64,000 nt of DNA, taken from assembly GCA_047947135.1 (NCBI GenBank), contig CP170457.1, forward strand, positions 3,720,001-3,784,000, given 5' to 3'. How positions within the stretch are numbered: the stretch's first letter is position 1; each line of letters opens with the position of its first letter. The translations under genes and the position numbers were made by a program. This document shows, piece after piece, positions 17,207-24,281 of the stretch. The DNA comes from Planctobacterium sp047947135 (GTDB lineage: Bacteria > Pseudomonadota > Gammaproteobacteria > Enterobacterales > Alteromonadaceae). A model generated the notes under the pieces. The model was not told the origin of the DNA. It worked only from the letters and a program-made list of their open reading frames with translations, and ran no database searches.

Positions 17207-19576
17207 ATGCAAGCACACAAAAAACAAATCGCGATCGCCGTCGCGTCAGCTATTGCTGTTCTTAGTAGCTCTACCTCGGTATGGGCACAGGAAACTGAAG
17301 ATGAAAAAGAAGGCTTTGAAACCATTGAAGTCACCGCACAAAAACGGGTGGAACGAGTATCAGATGTCCCAGTTGCCGTTTCTGTTTTGCGTAGTGAGCA
17401 AATAGATTCCACCTTCTCATCGAGTTTTGAAGGATTACAATCATTAGTTCCCTCCGTGAGTTTCCGAAAAGGGAGCACGACTCGAAACTCCGCAATCACC
17501 GTGCGTGGTATCGGCACTATCTCATTTAGTGTTGCCGCTGAGCCCAGTGTTTCTACTGTCGTTGACGGTGTCGTTCTCGGCCGTTCTGGTCAGGCCTTTA
17601 CAGACCTCTACGATCTGGAACGCATCGAAGTTCTGCGCGGACCGCAAGGTACGTTGTTTGGTAAAAACGCCTCCGCAGGTGTGGTCAACATCACGACTAA
17701 ACGCCCTAGTGGTGCGACAGAAGGTATGATCGAAGCCACCATATTCCAGGACGATGAGTACAAATTAAAGGGTAAGATACAGGGTGAAATTACGGATACT
17801 GCTGCAGGTAGCATTGTCTTTACCAAGTCGGCATTTGACGGCAACCTGTTCAACGTATACAACAATGAAACGGTAAACGGCTACGACAAAGAAGGTGTAC
17901 GCGGTATGCTGGATGTTGACGTAACCGACAGCACCAAGATGCTATTTATCTTCGAAAATGTGCGTTCAAATGACGATTGCTGTGCGGATGTTGAAGGTCG
18001 CTTAAGTGGTCGTAACAATGATTCTGAAGCGGCACCAACTAATGGTTCCGACCTTGACCTGAATCAGCGATTAGTTGATCACGATTTTGAATCTCGTACG
18101 ATCGATGAAACCACCGCCTTTTCTGTGCAACTCGATACTGATTTCGACAACTTCTCATTCACCTCGATTACCGCATACCGCACTTGGGATAACACCGAGT
18201 TTCGTGAAGGTGACTTTACTTCTATCGCCGGAGACTCAACTGAGCCTGTATTTGGTGTACCATTCCAGTTGCATGATGTCGGCCCTCAAAGCTGGAATCA
18301 GTTCTCTCAGGAAATTCGACTGGCCTCTACCACCCAAGGAAAGTTTGACTGGCAAGTGGGTGGCTATATTTGGGATATGAGTTCAGAACGGAACTTCACC
18401 CGTGACGCCAGTTGTCAGAATAACAATGGTCAATTTGGTCAAGCTATCAGCCACTATCTGGAAACTAATCAGGGCATCGAAAACCCAACTGACGAACAAA
18501 TAAATGCGTTTATTGAATCTGAAGGATTGTCGTGTAATGCCAATGATATTGTCAGTGCAACGGCGTACATGGAAACCGAGTTCAATAACTGGGCACTTTT
18601 TGCCGATGCCAAATATCATTTAACGGATAGTTTCCGTTTATTAATGGGTGCTCGTTACACAGATGACGAAGTGTCCTTTAAGCATAATCGTGTGAGTAAC
18701 GATACATATGGTCGTCGCGGTGTTGGTGTGCGCCCTGCAACAGAAAATACTGACTTCGAAGGTGATGTAGAAGAAACCAATGTGTCGATTAAGCTGGGTG
18801 CCCAATATGATATTGAAGACGCCGGTATGGTTTATGCCACCTACTCTCAGGGTTATAAAGGTCCAGGTTTCAACGTCTTTTATAACATGGCAGAAAAAGA
18901 CACGGCGCCAATCGGCGAAGAAACGTCTGATGCGTACGAGCTGGGCTACAAATACGCAAGCCGCGACGTGTTGTTTAATGCCGCTGTTTTCCGCACGGAA
19001 ATTGATGGCTTCCAGGCTAACAACTTCGACAATACAAGTGGTGTCACTATTACCCGTCTAACTAACGCCGGTAGTGTTATTACTGAAGGTTTTGAAGCGG
19101 ATATTTTGTGGCAGGCAACCGATAATCTGACGATAAATGCCGGTTTTGCCAGCGTCGATGCGGAAATTGACAAATTCAACTGTCCGCTTAACGAGCCAGA
19201 TTGTGGTGGCCGCGCCGGTGCAGATGTGCCTTTTTCACCTGATCTGAAATACTCATTTGGCTTAGACTATATCCAAGAGCTAGATAATATGAATGTGCTC
19301 TACAACGCCAGCTATGTTTACACCGATGAACAAGTGGCTGACTTTCTGGATGTGGGTACAGACCGTTCTACATCACCCCTGGTGCTGCCCGACTATGGCT
19401 TGTTAAATGCCAGCGTTGCCTTCTCTTTCCGAGACGACCAGTACCGTATATCGTTGATTGGTAAAAACCTGACAGATGAGAGTTTCTACACGACCTATAG
19501 TGGTGACAACTTCCGTTATCAGGTGCCAAGAGATGCAGATCGCTATTTTGGGGTACAATTTAGAGCGAGTTTCTAA
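17207..19576 (+). CDS. TonB-dependent outer-membrane receptor
   Basis: A 789-residue outer-membrane transporter driven by TonB/ExbBD. The ATG at 17207 has a CGGAG site and gives a normal signal peptide ending SVWAQ, so the ten codons upstream are probably not used. Next comes the TonB box region (FETIEVTAQKR), a plug domain (about 45-155, with VRGIG and LRGPQGTLFGKNASAGVVN) and a 22-strand barrel ending in aromatic-rich VQFRASF. It resembles the TBDRs that marine Alteromonadales and Sphingomonadales use for glycans. With operator site D before it and the GH31-symporter genes just upstream, it probably admits the same substrate. Confidence 0.93.
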   Translation: MQAHKKQIAIAVASAIAVLSSSTSVWAQETEDEKEGFETIEVTAQKRVERVSDVPVAVSVLRSEQIDSTFSSSFEGLQSLVPSVSFRKGSTTRNSAITVRGIGTISFSVAAEPSVSTVVDGVVLGRSGQAFTDLYDLERIEVLRGPQGTLFGKNASAGVVNITTKRPSGATEGMIEATIFQDDEYKLKGKIQGEITDTAAGSIVFTKSAFDGNLFNVYNNETVNGYDKEGVRGMLDVDVTDSTKMLFIFENVRSNDDCCADVEGRLSGRNNDSEAAPTNGSDLDLNQRLVDHDFESRTIDETTAFSVQLDTDFDNFSFTSITAYRTWDNTEFREGDFTSIAGDSTEPVFGVPFQLHDVGPQSWNQFSQEIRLASTTQGKFDWQVGGYIWDMSSERNFTRDASCQNNNGQFGQAISHYLETNQGIENPTDEQINAFIESEGLSCNANDIVSATAYMETEFNNWALFADAKYHLTDSFRLLMGARYTDDEVSFKHNRVSNDTYGRRGVGVRPATENTDFEGDVEETNVSIKLGAQYDIEDAGMVYATYSQGYKGPGFNVFYNMAEKDTAPIGEETSDAYELGYKYASRDVLFNAAVFRTEIDGFQANNFDNTSGVTITRLTNAGSVITEGFEADILWQATDNLTINAGFASVDAEIDKFNCPLNEPDCGGRAGADVPFSPDLKYSFGLDYIQELDNMNVLYNASYVYTDEQVADFLDVGTDRSTSPLVLPDYGLLNASVAFSFRDDQYRISLIGKNLTDESFYTTYSGDNFRYQVPRDADRYFGVQFRASF

Positions 19577-19633
19577 GGCACTAACCTTTCCCGAACAAGT
19601 GCAATCACTAGGTGATTGCTCTTAAAAATCAAA

Positions 19634-19664
19634 GAGCCGGTAGCGTGACACTACCGGCTTTTTG
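19634..19664 (+). terminator. Terminator after the receptor gene
   Basis: AGCCGGTAG (19635-19643) pairs with CTACCGGCT (19651-19659), followed by TTTTT. It lies between convergent genes and may act both ways. A second small hairpin (GCAATCAC/GTGATTGC, 19601-19619) precedes it. Confidence 0.88.
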
Positions 19665-19679
19665 TTATTCAGCGCTTCG

Positions 19680-20363
19680 CTATCTGAAAAACAGGTGACT
19701 AAAGGGGTTCAGCAATCTCGCTAGTCCTGAAGTAAAGTGCAAAGGTTCGTCGACAAAACTGAACACCAGACAACCGTCGTCATGATTCGACACTGGAGCA
19801 TGCTTGTCATTGCCATCCAGATGGATAAAATCCCCGGTGTCAAATTGGCGGATACCATCCTCAAATTCACCGTTCACCACCAACGTCAACTCATTGCCTC
19901 GATGCGTATGTTCGGGCACTCTGCCACCCTTCTCCATATAGATGAAGTGCGCCTTACCCATTGAACCAAGGTCAACAGGTGCTTGCCATAACTTACCCAC
20001 CAGCTTTGACCAGCCGTCTGTCTTGTGAACAAAGCGCCCCAAAGTACGCGGTAATTCGAACCTGCGTCCGTCTAACTCGATACTTTTAGCTTGTGGTCTG
20101 GGATCCGGTCGATGATCAGGACCCAACTGCATAATGTTGTTCATCATACTGTCAAACAGGTGAGCATCGTTGGCACTGACAAGATCATCTTGCGCTTCTT
20201 TCACCAACATACTACCCGCTAAATCGTCAGTAATTTCTTCTATGTGAGCCTGACAGTGCTTACACATATCCACGTGCGCCGACACCATAAGCGACCATGC
20301 TGGAGACAAATTGCCTTCAACAAACTGCTGTAGCTGTGTCGTACTTGGATGAAAATTAATCAT
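19680..20363 (-). CDS. ChrR-type zinc anti-sigma factor with cupin domain
   Basis: A 227-residue cytoplasmic protein that should hold the neighbouring ECF sigma factor inactive until singlet oxygen or organic peroxide is sensed. The N-terminal anti-sigma domain has the zinc ligands His5, His30, Cys34 and Cys37 (HVDMCKHC), almost the same spacing as Rhodobacter sphaeroides ChrR (6, 31, 35, 38). The C-terminal half is a cupin with PEHTHRGNELTLV and GDFIHLDGNDKHAP. Its start overlaps the sigma gene stop by 8 bases, so the pair is translationally coupled. Confidence 0.9.
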   Translation of the reverse strand: MINFHPSTTQLQQFVEGNLSPAWSLMVSAHVDMCKHCQAHIEEITDDLAGSMLVKEAQDDLVSANDAHLFDSMMNNIMQLGPDHRPDPRPQAKSIELDGRRFELPRTLGRFVHKTDGWSKLVGKLWQAPVDLGSMGKAHFIYMEKGGRVPEHTHRGNELTLVVNGEFEDGIRQFDTGDFIHLDGNDKHAPVSNHDDGCLVFSFVDEPLHFTSGLARLLNPFSHLFFR

Positions 20364-20970
20364 ACTCTTTCATCATCTCTTTCAATTTTTGTAATGCTAA
20401 ACGTGTCCGGGATTTAACCGTTCCGAGAGGAATACCCAACTCGTCCGACACTTCTTGCTGCGATTTGCCGGTGATATAAATTGCTTCTATTACCACACGT
20501 TGCTTCTCTGGCAGCTCCTGCAACATCTCACCTATCTCTTGCAAGGTGGTTTGCTGGTCTAAATCTACTTCGTTCTCATCTGCTGTCTGCTCAAACAACA
20601 CAGGCCATAAATCTTCTGAGCAGATGTCTTCTTTTCTGTTTTGCTGTTTGCGCAACATGTCAAATCTGATGTTCCGCGCAATGGTAAAAATCCAGGTTGA
20701 AGGCGAACCCTTTTCGAAATTGAACAAGTGGGCCTTTTGCCATACGTTGGTCATTGTTTCCTGAACCAACTCCATGGCTTGAGACTCGTTACCTGTCTGA
20801 CGCAAGGCATATGACCTCACGCGGGGAGCGAAAAAGTTAAAAAGTCTGGAGTACGACTTCCTGCATCGAGTCTCAGCGACATTGGCCAAATAACGAGACA
20901 TCTCCTCTGCACATTCTTTGGGCTGTTTTATCTTTGCGTACTCTTCGGACACTGAAGTTCCTACTAGCAT
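20356..20970 (-). CDS. rpoE: ECF sigma factor (RpoE/ChrR group)
   Basis: A sigma-70-family extracytoplasmic-function sigma factor. Region 2 (about residues 30-100, with RSYALRQTGNESQAMELVQE and TIARNIRFDMLRK) and region 4 (about 145-200, QQEVSDELGIPLGTVKSRTR) are both present. The frame is open from 20982, but the ATG at 20970 has GGTGAG at a good distance and fits the predicted promoter, giving 204 residues. The pairing with a ChrR-like protein places it in the singlet-oxygen/oxidative-stress group of ECF factors. It is likely to activate its own promoter and the operon at 21808. Confidence 0.9.
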   Translation of the reverse strand: MLVGTSVSEEYAKIKQPKECAEEMSRYLANVAETRCRKSYSRLFNFFAPRVRSYALRQTGNESQAMELVQETMTNVWQKAHLFNFEKGSPSTWIFTIARNIRFDMLRKQQNRKEDICSEDLWPVLFEQTADENEVDLDQQTTLQEIGEMLQELPEKQRVVIEAIYITGKSQQEVSDELGIPLGTVKSRTRLALQKLKEMMKEYD

Positions 20971-20998
20971 CTTACTCACCATTTAATCAGCATATAAC

Positions 20999-21028
20999 CT
21001 ATTACGGCGGGTTGCTAACTTTGGATCA
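20999..21028 (-). promoter_or_regulatory. Putative autoregulated ECF sigma promoter
   Basis: On the minus strand TGATCC (21028-21023), 18 bases, then TAATAG (21004-20999). TGATCC with this spacing is the -35 element described for the R. sphaeroides sigma-E/ChrR system. It overlaps the stop codon of the LON-domain gene and lies a few bases before the sigma gene. The -10 match is only partial. Confidence 0.55.
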
Positions 21029-21604
21029 TTTAATAAGTTGTTCAATGTAACCTGGGATTGCAGATTTATCTTCAGCGGTTAGCAACTTTTGCTTCTCTTC
21101 GGCGCGAATGGGTAGCAATTCCAACCAGCGGCATACCACCCAATTGAGGTCATTAAATTTAGGTTCTGGGTAAAGTTCTTTGATTTCCGGATAGCTTTCA
21201 ATAATTTCTAATAACTTATCAGCCAGCTTGGTGTGTTTGTTTATACTCCCTTCATCGAATAGATTTCCCGTCACTGATGTAGCGTCGCCTATTCTCAAAC
21301 CGTCTTTTTCAGTAATAATGTTTTGAATCGTGACCAGAGATGTGCCTTCTACGGTTATGCCCAGAAGCCCATCGTCTAACAGCTCGAAATCGACAATGTG
21401 CACCAGTGTCCCAACCGGGAATATGTGCTGGTTTTTATCTTTGTCCCCCTGACTATTGAACATGCAGATGCAAAACTGGCTTTGGTTTAGGCACGCTTCC
21501 TTCACCATGCGCACGTAGCGTGGTTCAAAGATACGCAATGCCATTCTTCCCCCGGGAAGAATGTGTGCCGATAACGGAAATAGTGGAACTGCCTCTTGCA
21601 TCAT
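21026..21604 (-). CDS. LON peptidase substrate-binding (LON-N) domain protein
   Basis: A 192-residue soluble protein made of one LON N-terminal domain: it begins with the typical VPLFPLSAHILPGGRMALRI pattern and EPRYVRMV. There is no ATPase or protease part, so it belongs to the small stand-alone LON-substrate-binding family of unknown exact role, perhaps recognising damaged protein. It is upstream of the ECF sigma gene on the same strand, and its stop codon overlaps the putative sigma promoter. The ATG at 21604 is followed directly by a second ATG; either may be used. Confidence 0.87.
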   Translation of the reverse strand: MMQEAVPLFPLSAHILPGGRMALRIFEPRYVRMVKEACLNQSQFCICMFNSQGDKDKNQHIFPVGTLVHIVDFELLDDGLLGITVEGTSLVTIQNIITEKDGLRIGDATSVTGNLFDEGSINKHTKLADKLLEIIESYPEIKELYPEPKFNDLNWVVCRWLELLPIRAEEKQKLLTAEDKSAIPGYIEQLIK

Positions 21605-21752
21605 TGTGTTGTTGACCTGTCTCCAACATGATTCATGCTATAGAGTACACAAACGAGCGACAAATGGATTACTCTGTCGTGATTTAAGTCATTTATCTGG
21701 GACGTGTTGACCTTTTCTGAAAAATCATACAGCAATGGTACAGGCCCCGATG

Positions 21753-21782
21753 TGATCTTATTGTTTGCAAATTTTGTATCAG
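21753..21782 (+). promoter_or_regulatory. Possible ECF-sigma promoter of the NTF2-FAD-DUF1365 operon
   Basis: TGATCT (21753-21758), 18 bases, TATCAG (21777-21782). It matches five of six bases of the TGATCC element at the sigma gene with the same spacing. The -10 is weak. Genes of this type are known targets of ChrR-linked sigma factors, which supports it. Confidence 0.4.
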
Positions 21783-21807
21783 GTAACAGTGATTGTAGGG
21801 GAAGATT

Positions 21808-22233
21808 GTGGTCATTGATCGATTTAAGGAACTTTATACCGAGCTTACCAGCGACTCGGTAGCGCGTTTAAATGAAGTTTACAGCGACGACATCGTGCTT
21901 GTGGACCCAGTAGGCAGGCACTCAGGACTCGATAGTTTACGTCTGTATTTCGACAATTTGCTAAGCAACAACCAACAATGTCAATTCAAAGTCCACCAAC
22001 ACATTATTGCCGATGGCTGTGGTACCGTAACGTGGACCATGCACTATCAACACCCCAAATTAGCAAATGGCAAACCATTGACCCTTGATGGTGTCAGCGA
22101 ATTGCATATTTCCGCCGACCGCATTACCTATCAAAGAGATTACTACGATATGGGTGAAATGATATACGAACACCTGCCGGTGCTTGGGTTTGTTCTTCGC
22201 CAAATCAAAAACAGAATGAAAGGAAATCAATAA
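21808..22233 (+). CDS. NTF2-like (SnoaL-type) protein
   Basis: A 141-residue protein with the NTF2/SnoaL fold pattern (VIDRFKELYTELTSDSV, then YSDDIVLVDPVGRHSG). It starts with GTG at 21808 behind GGGGAAG. Its exact role is unknown; this family is regularly found as the first gene of ECF/ChrR-controlled operons with an FAD oxidoreductase and DUF1365. The stop codon is directly followed by the ATG of the next gene. Confidence 0.82.
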   Translation: MVIDRFKELYTELTSDSVARLNEVYSDDIVLVDPVGRHSGLDSLRLYFDNLLSNNQQCQFKVHQHIIADGCGTVTWTMHYQHPKLANGKPLTLDGVSELHISADRITYQRDYYDMGEMIYEHLPVLGFVLRQIKNRMKGNQ

Positions 22234-23505
22234 ATGACGCAAAAAATTGCGATCATCGGTTCCGGAATTTCCGGGCTTACCTGTGCTTATTTGTTACACA
22301 AAGAGCATGACGTGACTGTCTTTGAGGCCAACGACTACATCGGTGGGCACACCGCAACAATTGATGTAGAGATAGATAAACAAGAGTATGCAATCGATAC
22401 CGGGTTTATTGTTTTCAATGATTGGACTTACCCCAACTTCATGAAACTTCTGGATAAGTTACAGGTTGAAAAGCAACCGACACAGATGAGCTTTAGCGTA
22501 AAAAATCTCGCTGAAAATCTAGAGTACAACGGCCACACACTGAACACGCTATTTGCCCAGCGACGTAACATCTTCAGCCCACGCTTTTGGGGTTTAGTAT
22601 CTGACATTTTGCGCTTCAACCGAATATGTAAAGAAGAGTTAACCCGACAACAATCTCGCCAGGGTATGACCCTCAATGATTTTCTTTGCGAAAACGGTTT
22701 TAGGGAAATATTCATTGATAACTATATTTATCCCATGTGCGCTGCTATATGGTCGGCCAGTCTTGAGTCAATCAAATCTTTTCCGCTTCGTTTTTTCCTG
22801 CAGTTTTTTAATAATCACGGCCTGTTGAATGTTACAGACCGGCCACAGTGGTATACGCTTATCGGTGGCTCGCGTTCTTATATCGCGCCAATAACATCGG
22901 GGTATCGCGACAACATTCGGTTGAATAGCCCGGTGCAGACCATCACTCAAAATGACAATGGTTATCGGGTTTTACTGGGCAATGGCAAAGGTGAGGAACA
23001 ATTTGACCAGGTGATTGTTGCTTGTCACAGTGATCAGGCTTTGGCAATGCTCGCTGAGCCGTCAGAAGCGCAACGACAGGTATTGGGCAATATCGACTAC
23101 GCCCCAAATGACGTGATACTGCACACCGATATAAGTGTACTGCCAAAACGCCCACTGGCCTGGGCTAGTTGGAACTATCTGTTAACAGGAGAGCCGGGAG
23201 AAAAGACCAAACCCGCGACACTGACCTACAATATGAACATATTACAGCGCTTAGACGTGGACCACACTTTTTGCGTTACACTCAATGCTAACGACAAAAT
23301 TGACCCACAGAAAATTTTGAGAAAATTCAACTACGCACATCCGCAATTTAATAATCGCACGATTTCAGCACAAACGCAGCGAGAGCAGATTTGTGGTGTC
23401 GATGGTCTGCATTTTTGTGGTGCGTATTGGTACAACGGATTTCATGAAGACGGCGTGCGAAGTGCATTAGACGTCTGCCAGCGATTTGGGATAGGCCTAT
23501 CGTGA
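22234..23505 (+). CDS. FAD/NAD(P)-dependent amine-oxidase-like oxidoreductase
   Basis: A 423-residue flavoprotein. The N-terminal GSGISGLTCAYLL motif binds FAD, and GGHTATIDV, IDTGFIVFND and the C-terminal FCGAYWYNGFHEDGVRSA pattern are characteristic of the amine-oxidase-like proteins that travel with DUF1365 and cyclopropane fatty acid synthase. The substrate is unproven; fatty-acyl modification linked to singlet-oxygen defence has been suggested for such clusters. It begins one base after the upstream stop and overlaps the next gene by four bases. Confidence 0.87.
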   Translation: MTQKIAIIGSGISGLTCAYLLHKEHDVTVFEANDYIGGHTATIDVEIDKQEYAIDTGFIVFNDWTYPNFMKLLDKLQVEKQPTQMSFSVKNLAENLEYNGHTLNTLFAQRRNIFSPRFWGLVSDILRFNRICKEELTRQQSRQGMTLNDFLCENGFREIFIDNYIYPMCAAIWSASLESIKSFPLRFFLQFFNNHGLLNVTDRPQWYTLIGGSRSYIAPITSGYRDNIRLNSPVQTITQNDNGYRVLLGNGKGEEQFDQVIVACHSDQALAMLAEPSEAQRQVLGNIDYAPNDVILHTDISVLPKRPLAWASWNYLLTGEPGEKTKPATLTYNMNILQRLDVDHTFCVTLNANDKIDPQKILRKFNYAHPQFNNRTISAQTQREQICGVDGLHFCGAYWYNGFHEDGVRSALDVCQRFGIGLS

Positions 23506-24281
23506 CAGAGTTCGTCAGTCGTATCTATGTTGGGGATGTTTATCATGCCCGATTTAAACCCAGGCAACACAGTTTCTCTTACAACATTGTGATGTTTTTT
23601 TTGTCACTGGATGAAGTGCCACAGATAAGTCATCAAATAAAGCACTTTCATTACAATCACCGAGGCTGGCTGGAGTTTCGCGACAGTGATTACCTCAATG
23701 AACAAAAGCTATCGGTGTTGAATACCCTGGACCTGACCACCCAAAATTCAACCAGCGAGCAGCGTGCATTGGCCTTAATGAGTCACCTCAGCGGTGAAGC
23801 ATTGCAAGGCAGGGTGTTTCTGCTTTCCCACTTACGCTGCATGGGGATGTACTTCAGCCCTGTTAATTTCTACTATCTGCAACAGGAAGACGGGCGTTTT
23901 AGCCATATGTTGGCTGAAGTCAGTAACACACCATGGAACGAGCGCCATTGTTATATTGTCGATTTAGCCGAACAAAAAGACTGCGAAAAAGTGTTTCATG
24001 TTTCTCCCTATAATCCACTTGATATGACCTACCAATGGCGCATTGCGCAACCGGGTGAAAGGCTCCATCTCACACTCGACTGTAAAAAAGAGACCACGCA
24101 TTTCCGCGCTGGCATTCAACTTGAGCGACTCACTTTGACGGAGCAAAACGTGCGTAAGATGCTTAAACGCATCCCCAATATGACACTAAAGACCGTTGCA
24201 GGGATCTACTGGCAAGCACTGAAACTATTTGTTAAGCGCTTGCCTATTTACGATCATCCCAATACCGATAATCCTCATTAA
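23502..24281 (+). CDS. DUF1365 family protein
   Basis: A 259-residue protein of the DUF1365 family (N-terminal YVGDVYHARFKPRQHSFSY, later YFSPVNFYY and HVSPYNPLDMTY). Function unknown; it is a constant partner of the FAD oxidoreductase before it. The GTG start at 23502 overlaps the upstream stop (GTGA). The cyclopropane-fatty-acid synthase that often follows is missing: the convergent protease gene begins at once and shares four bases. Confidence 0.9.
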   Translation: MTEFVSRIYVGDVYHARFKPRQHSFSYNIVMFFLSLDEVPQISHQIKHFHYNHRGWLEFRDSDYLNEQKLSVLNTLDLTTQNSTSEQRALALMSHLSGEALQGRVFLLSHLRCMGMYFSPVNFYYLQQEDGRFSHMLAEVSNTPWNERHCYIVDLAEQKDCEKVFHVSPYNPLDMTYQWRIAQPGERLHLTLDCKKETTHFRAGIQLERLTLTEQNVRKMLKRIPNMTLKTVAGIYWQALKLFVKRLPIYDHPNTDNPH

